Assembly: GCA_027294925.1 (NCBI GenBank)
Contig: JAPULM010000087.1
Location: 1-23,707 of the forward strand
DNA length: 23,707 nucleotides
Source of the DNA: a bacterium
GTDB taxonomy: Bacteria; Tectomicrobia; Entotheonellia; Entotheonellales; Entotheonellaceae
Direction: 5' to 3'
Shown here: piece after piece, positions 14,364 through 23,077 of the stretch
Numbering within the stretch: position 1 is the stretch's first letter
Layout: every line of letters starts with the position of its first letter
The notes under the pieces: generated by a model
The model's database searches: none
Told to the model about the DNA's origin: nothing
What the model saw: only the letters and a program-made list of their open reading frames with translations
Made by a program: the position numbers and the translations under genes

Positions 14364-15200
14364 TTAGTCCTTCTTAAAGTGGAGGTGTTCGCCATGCACA
14401 GGAAAGAAGTCACCATCACGCAGGGCAATGACTAAATCCGCCACACTACGAATTGGGCCGTCAAACAATGTCACATAGGAATAAAGGCGAGACATCTGAT
14501 GTGCGTCGCTGCCGCCGATGCCACGAATACCATGTTTCTTGGCGTATTTGATGGCCATCAGGTTTTGATCGGCAGGCGTTTTACCATTCAGAATTTCTAG
14601 TGCGACAAGCGATCCAGCCAGCTCATCTTCGGGCACTTCACGCAGCATACTGGTTTCACGATAGGGATGTGAGGGAAAGGCAACACCAGCTTCTAACGAC
14701 TTGATCATATCGAGAAATTCGTGCCCGGTTGGTTTGACCGTGAGCTGTGGACGGTCCAGCTCATACGACTTAATCACTTCAGGATGGGAGCCATAATAAA
14801 GCACATGGCCATGCTCGGTGCTCACCTCCGTCCCATTCAGAAACCGTAAGTCATCATCAGCGACAATGGCTGCGAGATCATTCGACGCGTAGATATAATC
14901 ATGATCGGTAATCATCACGACAAGCGGCACGGACACATGCTGATGGCGAAAATAGCCTTTGCGGTATAAGGCATTCGTCCAAGACATGATACGTTCGGGT
15001 TCAATCAGGCCATCCGAACGCGGCGTGTGGCTGTGCATCTCAACTGCCGTTACATTACCTTGCTCAAACAGTTCCAGGAGATAGTCCGGGGTCTTCAGCG
15101 TGCGGCGTAGTTTTTTACTAAATGTGCGCACATCGTACCAGCCCTGTTCGACAAGCTCATCCATATAGCGTTCTCGAACCGTAGCAAATTGCGTCTGCAT
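14364..15200 (-). CDS. PHP-domain metal-dependent phosphoesterase-like protein
   Basis: A 278-residue protein with the PHP (polymerase and histidinol phosphatase) metal-binding motifs: EMHSHTPRSDG (His56, His58), MITDHDY (Asp99, His100), NGTEVSTEHGH (Glu125, His130/132), FPSHPYR (His178) and GIGGSDAHQ (Asp232, His234). The family binds two or three metals and hydrolyses phosphoesters; substrates range from histidinol phosphate to nucleotides. An extra N-terminal helical segment (about residues 1-50) precedes the domain. The start is ATG 15200 with AAGGTGTAGG upstream. It is the first gene of the operon with HyuA and the two probable selenoproteins. Its substrate cannot be deduced. Confidence 0.92.
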   Translation of the reverse strand: MQTQFATVRERYMDELVEQGWYDVRTFSKKLRRTLKTPDYLLELFEQGNVTAVEMHSHTPRSDGLIEPERIMSWTNALYRKGYFRHQHVSVPLVVMITDHDYIYASNDLAAIVADDDLRFLNGTEVSTEHGHVLYYGSHPEVIKSYELDRPQLTVKPTGHEFLDMIKSLEAGVAFPSHPYRETSMLREVPEDELAGSLVALEILNGKTPADQNLMAIKYAKKHGIRGIGGSDAHQMSRLYSYVTLFDGPIRSVADLVIALRDGDFFPVHGEHLHFKKD

Positions 15201-15611
15201 ACTTACGACCTACACCTTTCAAGATGAATACTATAGTCTAAAAAATCGTCTGAAAATTCACTAGAACCTCTTTACCCGATCAAAACAAACCCACCCCTAA
15301 CAGCTATGGCAAAGAATGAAAATGAAAAGGATTTCCATACGGTTTCTTAATATGCCTCGTTATCAGTATACTACAACTCACATTAATCATTGATCACGAA
15401 CGGTTGCCGGCAAACTTACAAATCGTTTCAAACCATCTACCAAACAGCCGTTTGGTCAAGAGTAGCAAAAAATTGACTGAAACAAAAGCTAGAAAACATC
15501 TGGCCGTGCCTGGCAATCTCTTGTATGATAGTTAAGATTACGCAGCAATGGTCTTCATTCCGGCTTAAGCCGTTGTTTTATCACGCAGCAGCAACTCATA
15601 TGGGTGCACAC
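15201..15611. promoter_or_regulatory. AT-rich divergent intergenic region between PHP and exonuclease genes
   Basis: About 410 nt without a supported gene. On the plus strand TGGCCG (15501-15506) is 17 nt from TATGAT (15524-15529), a plausible but weak promoter for the exonuclease. On the minus strand TATAGT (15230-15235) could be the -10 for the PHP operon, without a good -35. A plus-strand frame upstream of the exonuclease (from 15525) lacks a ribosome site and looks non-coding. Confidence 0.4.
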
Positions 15612-16166
15612 ATGGCGCAACTCGTTTTCGTCGACCTGGAAACCACAGGCCTCGACCTCGACAAACATGGCATTATCGAATTCGGCTGTATATTTGAAAC
15701 CGATGGAAAACGCGAAGCAGAAACTTTTCAAGCGCTGTCCAACCCTGGTGATGTTGAACACAGCGGCGATGCCGCCAAGGTCCATAAGATCAGTCGCAAA
15801 AATATTGACAACGCCCCTGCCCTAGATGAAGTCTTGCGCCAATTTGATAGCCGCTGCGCAGATGACGCCATCATCAGCGGATGGAATACAAAATTTGACG
15901 AAGCATTCCTTTTTAGAGCCTACCAATGCTACGGCCTAGAGTGGCGCTTCGACTATCACATTTTTGACGTATGGAGCCTTTACAAGCGACTCCAACTGAC
16001 CAGAAAACTTCCAGCTGCTCTACATCTTGGCCTTGGCACCTTGGCCAAACATTACAACATCGTTCGCGATGGTGAAGACCATCACCGTGCCCTCAGCGAC
16101 ATTGAATGGACCTGGCGCTTATACCGTCTGGCGGTTGAGCAAGAGGATTGTCCTAAGGGCCCCTAG
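15612..16166 (+). CDS. DEDDh-type 3'-5' exonuclease (RNase T / DNA polymerase III epsilon family)
   Basis: A 184-residue DEDDh exonuclease. The motifs are FVDLETTGLD (ExoI, Asp and Glu metal ligands near residues 7-9), SGWNTKFDEAFL (ExoII Asp) and DHHRALSDIEWT (ExoIII, His and Asp). It degrades nucleic acid from the 3' end with two metals. The start is uncertain: ATG 15612 (GGGTG 6 nt upstream) begins four residues before the first strand, ATG 15600 is also possible, and 15525 would add a non-homologous leader. It stands alone on the plus strand, flanked by a PHP operon and an M20 peptidase on the other strand. It lacks the other domains of polymerase epsilon, so it may act in RNA or DNA trimming. 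Confidence 0.9.
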   Translation: MAQLVFVDLETTGLDLDKHGIIEFGCIFETDGKREAETFQALSNPGDVEHSGDAAKVHKISRKNIDNAPALDEVLRQFDSRCADDAIISGWNTKFDEAFLFRAYQCYGLEWRFDYHIFDVWSLYKRLQLTRKLPAALHLGLGTLAKHYNIVRDGEDHHRALSDIEWTWRLYRLAVEQEDCPKGP

Positions 16167-16206
16167 CCGCTCCCATCACGGTCGCTTTCCAGCCACATGT
16201 CTCTAA

Positions 16207-17451
16207 CTAACCCAACAAGGTAAGCGCCGTTTGAATGATCACCTGCGTTGCTTGGTAAAGATCATCAATCACGATGTACTCATCCGGGGTGTGCGCCGTA
16301 GCAGTGGTCCCGGGACCGTAAGTCAGGGCCGGTATGCCCATATCTCGAATCAGATAATGGGTATCGTTGAAGCCCGGCGAAATGGCAATCGATGGCTCAC
16401 GCCCATAGATCTGAGCATGGCATGTGGCAACGGCCTGACTGAGCACGCTATCGGCCGCAATGGAAGCGGCCTCGATACCCAAGTGTTGATTTAGTTCGAC
16501 CCGCATTTCCGAATCGTTCTGTTGCAATATTTCGACAATTGAACGGATCTCGCTAAAAGCCTCTTGGACGGTTTCCTCAGGAATCAGCCGCCGATCAAGC
16601 ATCATCGAGCACTCATCCGGCACCACGTTGGTTTTGACCCCACCCTTGACAACACTACCAATACAAATGGTGGGGTGCTTCTCCTGTTCAGCCATAACCG
16701 GCGCCGCGGTAACTTTACCCTCCAGCTCTCGTTCCAGGTCTTCCAGGCCCTCAGCCACACGAAGCAGCTTTTTAAACGCATTGACGCCACGATACGGCAT
16801 GCTGGCATGCGCCGTTTTACCCTTTGTAACCACTTCAACCCACAGCACACCACGGTGACCAATACGGACGAAGTGAGGCTGAGACGGTTCGGTGATCAGG
16901 CCATAGTCAGCCTTGATAACGCCTTGCTTGACCAGATAACCCATCCCCGCCATGCCACCGGTCTCTTCATCCGGCGTGAAGGAAAACGTCAGCCCGTTGC
17001 GCAAGGTCGTATTCGTTTCATGCAGTGCCTGCATGACCCCCATCACACTGGCGATTCCCCCTTTCATATCGGAGGTGCCGAGGCCATACAAACGACCATC
17101 TTCTTCTTGTGGGTTAAATGGATCACGCTGCCAGCTCGAACCTGCAGGCACCACATCATAGTGGCCACTCAGGTGCAAACCGGGCCGTTCTTCCCGACTC
17201 TTGCGATAGCGTCCTACCAGACTCATACGCGGATGGCCTTTGCCAAACGGGTACAACTCGTTCTCATAGGACGTCGGCACCTGGACCAGCTCCACCTCAC
17301 AGTCCATCTGTCGCATGCGTGTCATGACATATTCACATAACGCCTGATAATGCGAACCTGGCGGATTGACAGTGGGAATTCGTACCAATGCTTTGAGATC
17401 ATCCAATATCTGTGTCCGGATGCTATTGACCTGTTCAACTGCAGTTGCCAT
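16207..17451 (-). CDS. M20 family metallopeptidase (ArgE/DapE-like)
   Basis: A full-length M20 di-zinc hydrolase of 414 residues. Catalytic and metal residues are visible: LSGHYDVVPAG (His97, Asp99), GLGTSDMKGG (Asp128 bridging), TPDEETGG (Glu162 general base, Glu163), ITEPS (Glu188), and the C-terminal TAHTPDEYI (metal-binding His). The dimerisation lid lies between about residues 195 and 305 (GHRGVLWVEVVTKGKTAHAS). The family cleaves amide bonds in N-acyl amino acids, N-succinyl-diaminopimelate or peptides. I chose ATG 17451 because GGAGG lies 7 nt upstream; the frame extends to 17517 without support. No arg or dap genes are nearby, so the substrate is open. Confidence 0.95.
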   Translation of the reverse strand: MATAVEQVNSIRTQILDDLKALVRIPTVNPPGSHYQALCEYVMTRMRQMDCEVELVQVPTSYENELYPFGKGHPRMSLVGRYRKSREERPGLHLSGHYDVVPAGSSWQRDPFNPQEEDGRLYGLGTSDMKGGIASVMGVMQALHETNTTLRNGLTFSFTPDEETGGMAGMGYLVKQGVIKADYGLITEPSQPHFVRIGHRGVLWVEVVTKGKTAHASMPYRGVNAFKKLLRVAEGLEDLERELEGKVTAAPVMAEQEKHPTICIGSVVKGGVKTNVVPDECSMMLDRRLIPEETVQEAFSEIRSIVEILQQNDSEMRVELNQHLGIEAASIAADSVLSQAVATCHAQIYGREPSIAISPGFNDTHYLIRDMGIPALTYGPGTTATAHTPDEYIVIDDLYQATQVIIQTALTLLG

Positions 17452-17695
17452 GGTGCTACCTCCGTTAAGACGAAATGTAGGCATGCGGCTTGCTTTGGAA
17501 GGCAGTTGGTAGCCCACGCTCGCAAGGGGAAATCAAACCGCTAAGTCATGTTGAACGTGCTGAAGAGCTGCGTTTCTTGCTAAAATAACCTGCTGGATGC
17601 GAATTTATCTCGCCGCTCCCCTGTTACCTTAGCAGAATATCACAACATGGGCTGGAAGCCCTATAGATGAACAGCAAAATCCGGAGAAAAAGGCT

Positions 17696-20290
17696 ATGCG
17701 ACGTCGACCCAAATCGAGCTTACCATGCCTGCTGCTATGGCTCGTAGTATCCGTCCAAGCCCATGCGGCCGTCCACCAGGAAGTTTTGGACAATGGTTTG
17801 ACTGTCTTGATCGAGGAGAACCATACCAATCCCGTCGTCGCTGTGCAGGTGTTCGTGCGCACGGGGAGCATCTACGAGCAAGAATACCTCGGTAGCGGTA
17901 TCTCGCATTTTTTCGAACACATCATTCATGGCGGAACCACCAGCACACGTACGGAAGCGGAAAGTCGAGCCTTGCTGGAGCACATCGGCAATAACACCAA
18001 TGCGTATACCACAACGGATCACACTGCGTACTATATCAACACCACGACCGAACACTGGCCAACCGCCCTTGATCTACTGGCTGATTGGATGCTCAACAGC
18101 AAGATTGAACCTGATGAATTTGAGCGTGAAAAAGGCGTCGTTCAGCGTGAGATCGAACAGGGTCTCGATAACCCCAGACGTATTTTATTCCAAACCAACA
18201 CGGTGACCCGCTACAAGGTACATCCAGCCCGTTATCCGGTCATCGGCTACAAGGAACTCGTGCAACAAGTAAGTCGCGACGATTTAGTGATCTATTATCA
18301 CCGCATGTATGCGCCCAACAATATGATTGTGGTGGTGGTAGGTGATGTACAAACTGATAACGCCATGATAAACATCCGCAAGGCATTTGGACATGGCCAA
18401 CGGCGGCACATTCCAGCCATTACCCTACCATCGGAGCCGCCGCAAGTCGGCAAGCGCACGGTCGAGAAGGAAATGGCAATCGCGCAAGCCCGCATGATGG
18501 TTTCATTTCGCACCGTTGATCTGACGCATGCGGACCTGTATCCACTCGATGTACTGTCTCATATTCTCTCGAATGGCGATAGCTCACGTCTGGTCAAACG
18601 CATCAAAGACGAACAACAATTGGTCTACAATATCCATTCCAGTTCATTTACGCCGTCTTATGCCCCTGGCAGTCTAATGGTCTCGGCGACCCTCGAAGCG
18701 GACAACCTTGCAGCTGCCGAGTCGTCCATTTTGCAAGAATTAAAGCGTTTTAAGACAGAACCGGTGTCTAAAGAAGAACTGGCCACGGCGAAGAAACAAA
18801 AAATTGCTGAACACGTCTTTGATCGTCAAACGGTACAAGCACGTGCCCGCAACCTAGGCATCAACATGCTCAGTACGTTCGATGCCAATTTCAGCAATAC
18901 CTACGTCGAGAATATCCAGCGCGTAACGGCTGATGATATCCAACGGGTGGCGCAACACTATTTTCGCGACGACTCACTGGTCGTTACCGTTGTCCGTCCC
19001 AAGCGTAAAAACACCCCCGTTGCATCAAGTAGCCGGCAGACACAAACACAGCAGGTAACTAAAAAAATCCTATCAAACGGCATGACCCTCCTACTCAAAC
19101 CCAATCCATCTTTACCTATAGTGACGATGCATGCCTACTTTAAAGGCGGCGTTCGCGTCGAAACTCCCGAGACCAATGGGCTTTCAAAGCTGATGTCGCG
19201 CTTGTTACTCAAAGGCACCACAACACGCAGTGCAGACGACATCGCCACCACATTCGATGCAATGGGCGGCAATATTGGGGCGGACTCGGGTAACAACAGT
19301 TTTTTTATTAAGGCGACGACGTTGAAGAATGATTTCCACACCGCGCTGCAAGTTTATGCCGATGTGATGATAAACCCTACCTTTCCAAGCCAAGAGCTGG
19401 AAAAAATGCGGCGTCTGATGTTAGCTGCCCTGGCGCGTCAGGATGATGATTGGGGCGCCGAAGTGCGGCGCCTATTTCGCGCCAAACACTTCACCGTTAG
19501 CCCCTATCGTATGCTGCCGGAAGGCAACCCGAGCGCCTTGCAGCAAATTCGGCGTCAGGATGTTATCGCTTTCCAGCAGAATTACCTCAGACCGCAAAAT
19601 ATGGTCCTAGCTATTTTTGGTGATATTCATGTTGAATCTACCATTACTGCTGTTGAACAGGCATTTACCGGCTTCCAACCAGGACAAGCAGTGGATTTCC
19701 CTCAAGTACCAAGCGAGCCCGCCCACCGTAAGACCCTGCGCCACATCAAACCTACCCAGAAACAAGTGGCGGCGATCTACTTGGGCTATCCCGGTACAAC
19801 CATCTACAACGCCGAAGACAGACCGGCGCTCGACATCCTTGACGGCGTCATCTCAGGCATCGGCTTTCCAGGCGGCTGGCTACACACCGAACTGCGCGGC
19901 AAGCAACTGGTCTATGTCGTGCATGCATTTAATTGGCTAGGACTGGAGCCCGGCTACTTCGGTGTGATGGCCGCCACGCAACCGCAACAAGCCGACGAGG
20001 TGATTGCAATTATTCTTAAAAACGTTGCAAAAGCCAAGGCCGGCGACATCACCGACCAAGAGTTGGTGCGTGCCAAAGAGCTGGCCATCATTGCTGACCA
20101 GCTCAACATGCAGACCAACAGCCAGCTTGCCAGTGACGCGGCACTTAATGAGCTTTATGGTCTGGGTTACGACTTCAGCCGCCACCATCAACAACGCCTA
20201 TTGGCGGTTAGCAAAGCAGATGTGCTACGGGTGGCGCAAAAATATCTCAACAACCCGACAATTGTCATCACGATGCCTAAAACCGACTAA
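17696..20290 (+). CDS. Secreted M16 family zinc peptidase, two fused halves (pitrilysin-like)
   Basis: An 864-residue protein with an N-terminal signal sequence (hydrophobic residues 9-22, cleavage probably after AHA near 24). The first M16 half carries the inverted zinc motif HFFEH (His71, Glu74, His75) and the distal Glu152 in VVQREIEQ, exactly 77 residues after His75 as in pitrilysin. The second half begins near residue 455 (KKILSNGMTLLLKPNPSLP) and has GLSKLMSRLL where HxxEH would be, so it is the usual inactive partner fused in one chain. Each half also shows the typical SRLVKRIKDEQQLVY or GWLHTELRGKQLVY region. It probably degrades peptides in the periplasm. The ribosome site (GGAG/AAGG) lies just before ATG 17696. 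It is transcribed divergently from the M20 gene. Confidence 0.95.
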   Translation: MRRRPKSSLPCLLLWLVVSVQAHAAVHQEVLDNGLTVLIEENHTNPVVAVQVFVRTGSIYEQEYLGSGISHFFEHIIHGGTTSTRTEAESRALLEHIGNNTNAYTTTDHTAYYINTTTEHWPTALDLLADWMLNSKIEPDEFEREKGVVQREIEQGLDNPRRILFQTNTVTRYKVHPARYPVIGYKELVQQVSRDDLVIYYHRMYAPNNMIVVVVGDVQTDNAMINIRKAFGHGQRRHIPAITLPSEPPQVGKRTVEKEMAIAQARMMVSFRTVDLTHADLYPLDVLSHILSNGDSSRLVKRIKDEQQLVYNIHSSSFTPSYAPGSLMVSATLEADNLAAAESSILQELKRFKTEPVSKEELATAKKQKIAEHVFDRQTVQARARNLGINMLSTFDANFSNTYVENIQRVTADDIQRVAQHYFRDDSLVVTVVRPKRKNTPVASSSRQTQTQQVTKKILSNGMTLLLKPNPSLPIVTMHAYFKGGVRVETPETNGLSKLMSRLLLKGTTTRSADDIATTFDAMGGNIGADSGNNSFFIKATTLKNDFHTALQVYADVMINPTFPSQELEKMRRLMLAALARQDDDWGAEVRRLFRAKHFTVSPYRMLPEGNPSALQQIRRQDVIAFQQNYLRPQNMVLAIFGDIHVESTITAVEQAFTGFQPGQAVDFPQVPSEPAHRKTLRHIKPTQKQVAAIYLGYPGTTIYNAEDRPALDILDGVISGIGFPGGWLHTELRGKQLVYVVHAFNWLGLEPGYFGVMAATQPQQADEVIAIILKNVAKAKAGDITDQELVRAKELAIIADQLNMQTNSQLASDAALNELYGLGYDFSRHHQQRLLAVSKADVLRVAQKYLNNPTIVITMPKTD

Positions 20291-20344
20291 GCAGCACAGA
20301 GCTGTCACTCAGAGCGTCACAGAAGCTCTGGCCGATACGCCTAG

Positions 20345-20554
20345 GGGTGGGTTAGCGCATACATCCGTCTTGTTCGGAGTGGCGAGGTAATACCGGTTAC
20401 GGACCGAGGGAAGGCTGTCGCAGAACGCCGCCGGCCAGGTCAAATCGATTTGGAGAACCCTTATCCTGGGCTGTATGAGCTGGCCAGATATGGCAAAGCA
20501 AAACGCGGCGTGCTGAATCGAGTGCCGTATCAACCCCAACCTTCGGCCTTTTAA
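20345..20554 (+). pseudogene. Phd/YefM-type antitoxin remnant
   Basis: The frame from 20345 to a stop at 20554 encodes a segment typical of prevent-host-death antitoxins: SAYIRLVRSGEVIPVTDRGKAVAE followed by PGLYELARYGKAKRGVLNR (given here in pieces around residues 5-62). The arrangement matches the DNA-binding core and the linker before the toxin-binding tail. There is no start codon in frame because a TAG (20342-20344) replaces the expected N-terminal dozen residues, so the gene is truncated. In intact systems the next gene is a PIN-domain VapC toxin; I could not recognise one downstream. Recognition is by motif memory only. Confidence 0.55.
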
Positions 20555-20833
20555 TCTCGATTCGGTCGCTGAACTGTCCTTTGTTGCCAATCACCTTGGC
20601 CTTGAACACTACACGTATTCCCGACACCTTAGGACGATTTAAGCCGAGAAACCCCGTGCCTCCGACTATCACAGTTCGCCCAGGTGGTATCTGCTATACG
20701 TCATACGATGCCGTCGTCACTTGATGCTGAAGATTCACCGAACGCTGAGTGTCTGCCCCTACCGAAAACGGGAGCCACGGAGGAGCGTATGCTGTAGGCA
20801 GTCGGCTGCAAACCCGTGTTCGGCGATGATAGG
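20555..20833. other. Gene-free region downstream of the antitoxin remnant
   Basis: No supported coding sequence, RNA gene or transposon end was seen. Short open frames exist on both strands but lack motifs and ribosome sites. It may hold decayed toxin or mobile DNA, given the adjoining antitoxin fragment. Confidence 0.4.
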
Positions 20834-21436
20834 TTATTCATCATTCAAGACGTGACCCTCATTGATGAGCCGGTAGGTCAGATTGAGTCTGGGGCGATGC
20901 GGTTGTTTGGCTTTGGGTAGGCAGTGTTGCCAATGGTGCTGGGTTTCACCTCCCATCAATAGCAAACTGCCAGGTGGCAATATCAGATCGACATGTGGTT
21001 GCTGTCTTGCTTTGTGGCGTAATCGGAACAGACGCTCGGCACCGAAACTAACTGACGCGATGACAGGATTATGACCCAATTCTTCTTCGTCATCGCTATG
21101 CCAGGCCACGCTATCACGTTCATGTCGGTACAGGTTCAGCAAGACCGTGTTAAACCGTACATCGGCAACCGCTTCGATTCGATGCTTGATCACCAAGAGG
21201 GTCGGCGTCCAGGGGCGAGGATGTTCAACAATACCCGAGTAGGCATACGTCTTTTCGGTATCGCCGTAAAATGCGGTAAGCCGAGGCACTGCCCGACCAA
21301 ACCGCGTACGCCGCTGCTGCCATGCCGTGTTGGCCAGCAAATCCTGGTAGAACTCAGTATTTTCTTCAGGTGTGAAGAAGTCCCGATATAGAACGATTTC
21401 TGCCTCATCTATGGCAGGTATTTCGACCCTTGGCAC
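20834..21436 (-). CDS. AlkB-like alpha-ketoglutarate-dependent dioxygenase
   Basis: A 200-residue Fe(II)/2-oxoglutarate dioxygenase of the AlkB family, closest in pattern to the ALKBH2/3-like bacterial group. The iron-binding facial triad is in WHSDDE (His113, Asp115) and QHHWQHCLPK (His171). The 2-oxoglutarate-binding RxNxTxR motif is RLNLTYR (Arg183 to Arg189). NLYRHERDSVAWH and SFGAERLFRLRHK are typical. The enzyme repairs N-alkylated bases in DNA or RNA. The start is GTG 21436, preceded by GAGGGG, with a good promoter candidate 50 nt upstream. It is a lone gene; nearby genes are not DNA-repair related. Confidence 0.95.
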   Translation of the reverse strand: MPRVEIPAIDEAEIVLYRDFFTPEENTEFYQDLLANTAWQQRRTRFGRAVPRLTAFYGDTEKTYAYSGIVEHPRPWTPTLLVIKHRIEAVADVRFNTVLLNLYRHERDSVAWHSDDEEELGHNPVIASVSFGAERLFRLRHKARQQPHVDLILPPGSLLLMGGETQHHWQHCLPKAKQPHRPRLNLTYRLINEGHVLNDE

Positions 21437-21493
21437 GACTCGCCCCTCATCCTCTTCCTCGCTTCAAGCCTCTTCAGCGCTTCTCAGGGCAAA

Positions 21494-21523
21494 ATTATAC
21501 CCCGCTTGACCAGCATGCATCAA
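21494..21523 (-). promoter_or_regulatory. Sigma70-type promoter candidate for the AlkB-like gene
   Basis: On the minus strand TTGATG (-35, 4 of 6 matches) is 18 nt from a perfect TATAAT (-10). The predicted transcript would start about 50 nt before the GTG start codon. Confidence 0.55.
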
Positions 21524-21577
21524 GAGGACGGCTCCGCCTCAGGGGACAGCGTGAAGGGATCATTTCCGGCCCGCTTG

Positions 21578-22954
21578 TCAGTCTTCCAGGGTTAGCGTAA
21601 CGCGCAAGATCGTATCGCTCGGCGGGAGATTGCCAAAGGTATCCGGTGCCAGGCGCACCGTGTCATCGGGATCGGGCGCGCCGGTATTCGGGGCGGCTTG
21701 TCGTTGCACCTGATCGGGACCGACTCCGGGTTCCTGGTTCACTTCGGTGCCTGCATCCCAGAGTAGAACCTGGGAAGTTACATCGCCCGTGACTGGGATA
21801 TTATTGACGTTAAACAAATCGATGCCATTTCCATCCGGTGCGAAGAAAAAATCATTAGAAGGGACAAACATGGTGACGAACGAGAGCTGATCGCCTGGGT
21901 CCGCACTGAAGGTTATTGCATAGACCCCGCCGGGTCCAATCGGAGCCGGAGCAGTTGCACCCACGGGTGTATTGAAGGTGAGTGCACTTGACGAAATACC
22001 CAGCTGAAGCATCAATGACGCCGCCAGTTGGCTGGGATCGCCATCCTCCGCGATGCCTTCAAGGCCTTCACCCCGATCCGCTTGTCCCACGGTGAAGAGC
22101 AGATTTGCCTGGTTATCCACGGCGATGATACCGGGCGACAACGGTACGGTAAGACCAGTCCGGTCCGCCAATGCCGCCGCCAGCTGACTCGAATCGCCAT
22201 CTTCCGCGATGGCCTCAAGGCCTTCACCCCGATCCGCTTGTCCCACCGTAAACAAGGGTGCAGCCCCCGTATGCACAACGAAGACACCGGGAGACAGCGG
22301 TACGGCTTGCATGTCATCCGGGGAGGCTGCTGAGGTCAAGAGGGTGGTTGCGTCCGAGACATTTTCGATGCGTAGGGTGAACTGGGTGTCAGATATCGGC
22401 GTTAGCGTGACGCGTATGATCGCATTGGTCGGCGGCAAATTGTTAAAGGTATCTGGGGCTATACGTACCCTGTTATCAGGGTCGGGAGCACCGGTGCCCG
22501 GAGCGGCTTGCCGTTGGACTTGATCGGCGCCAACGCCAGGTTCCTGATTCACTTCGGTGCCTGCATCCCAGAGCATAACTTGATCCGTCACGTCGCCCGT
22601 GACCGGCATGTTACCCGCATCAAACAAGACAATGCCATCCTCATCCGGAGCGAAGAAAAAATCATTGGAGGGGACAAACATGGTGACAAACGACAGACGA
22701 TCGCCAGGCGCCGCGCTGAAGGTCAGCTCATAAGCGCCACCCGGGCCAATCGGCCCTGGCCCCGTTGCTCCCGCAGGCGTATCAAAACTACCGCTGGCAG
22801 TGAACTCAAAGGCCGGCGAGATGTTTTCGATGCGCAATGTGAACGTCCGATCGTGATCATTGCCATTGCATCCGAAGACCATCAGAACAAAAATCCCCAC
22901 TAAGATACTGCCCCATATTCTTATGCGTTGGGCGCTGCGCCTCATGTTTACCAT
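21578..22954 (-). CDS. Lipoprotein with two spondin-type domains and an internal tandem repeat
   Basis: A 458-residue exported protein. The signal peptide (hydrophobic residues 14-28) ends at a lipobox-like VFGC, with Cys29 as the likely lipidated residue. Two copies of a bacterial spondin-type domain follow. Each contains GPIGPGG, LSFVTMFVPSNDFFFAPD, LLWDAGTEVNQEPGVG and APDPD, ending RVTLT. Between them lie two tandem 52-residue units beginning VPLSPG and containing LFTVGQADRGEGLE (22148-22303 and 21992-22147). The first domain copy lacks this segment, whereas the second is preceded by two copies of it. I chose ATG 22954 because AGGAGGGGAGT precedes it. The function is unknown; a cell-surface adhesion or binding role is only a guess from the spondin name. 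The sensor kinase gene lies upstream on the same strand. Confidence 0.88.
   Translation of the reverse strand: MVNMRRSAQRIRIWGSILVGIFVLMVFGCNGNDHDRTFTLRIENISPAFEFTASGSFDTPAGATGPGPIGPGGAYELTFSAAPGDRLSFVTMFVPSNDFFFAPDEDGIVLFDAGNMPVTGDVTDQVMLWDAGTEVNQEPGVGADQVQRQAAPGTGAPDPDNRVRIAPDTFNNLPPTNAIIRVTLTPISDTQFTLRIENVSDATTLLTSAASPDDMQAVPLSPGVFVVHTGAAPLFTVGQADRGEGLEAIAEDGDSSQLAAALADRTGLTVPLSPGIIAVDNQANLLFTVGQADRGEGLEGIAEDGDPSQLAASLMLQLGISSSALTFNTPVGATAPAPIGPGGVYAITFSADPGDQLSFVTMFVPSNDFFFAPDGNGIDLFNVNNIPVTGDVTSQVLLWDAGTEVNQEPGVGPDQVQRQAAPNTGAPDPDDTVRLAPDTFGNLPPSDTILRVTLTLED
21992..22303 (-). repeat. Tandem 156-bp repeat inside the spondin-type lipoprotein gene
   Basis: Two adjacent units of exactly 156 bp (52 codons) are highly similar at DNA level. 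The clearest core covers the stretch encoding GQADRGEGLE and AEDGD at about 22040-22095 and 22196-22255. The larger flanking spondin domains are also duplicated (about 21580-21990 and 22390-22800). Confidence 0.85.
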
Positions 22955-23077
22955 ACTCCCCTCCTCATTCCAGTTTGTCACGAGCAAGCCTATTTCTCAG
23001 GGATCATAGCCGCGGCATGTAAAGGGAGGATAAGGAACATGTAAAGTTTCGGTAAAGATAGACGCGGAAACGCAGGG

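Noticed and set aside
16564..17340. 258-codon plus-strand open frame opposite the M20 peptidase
   Set aside because: It is a shadow of a strongly supported gene with all catalytic motifs on the other strand.
20397..20672. Minus-strand open frame of 91 codons in the region after the M16 gene
   Set aside because: It has no recognisable domain and runs opposite the antitoxin-like frame, which does show family motifs.
21992..22303. Tandem repeat considered as a CRISPR or intergenic satellite
   Set aside because: The unit is 156 bp, in frame and encodes a recognisable protein segment; there are no short repeats with unique spacers.
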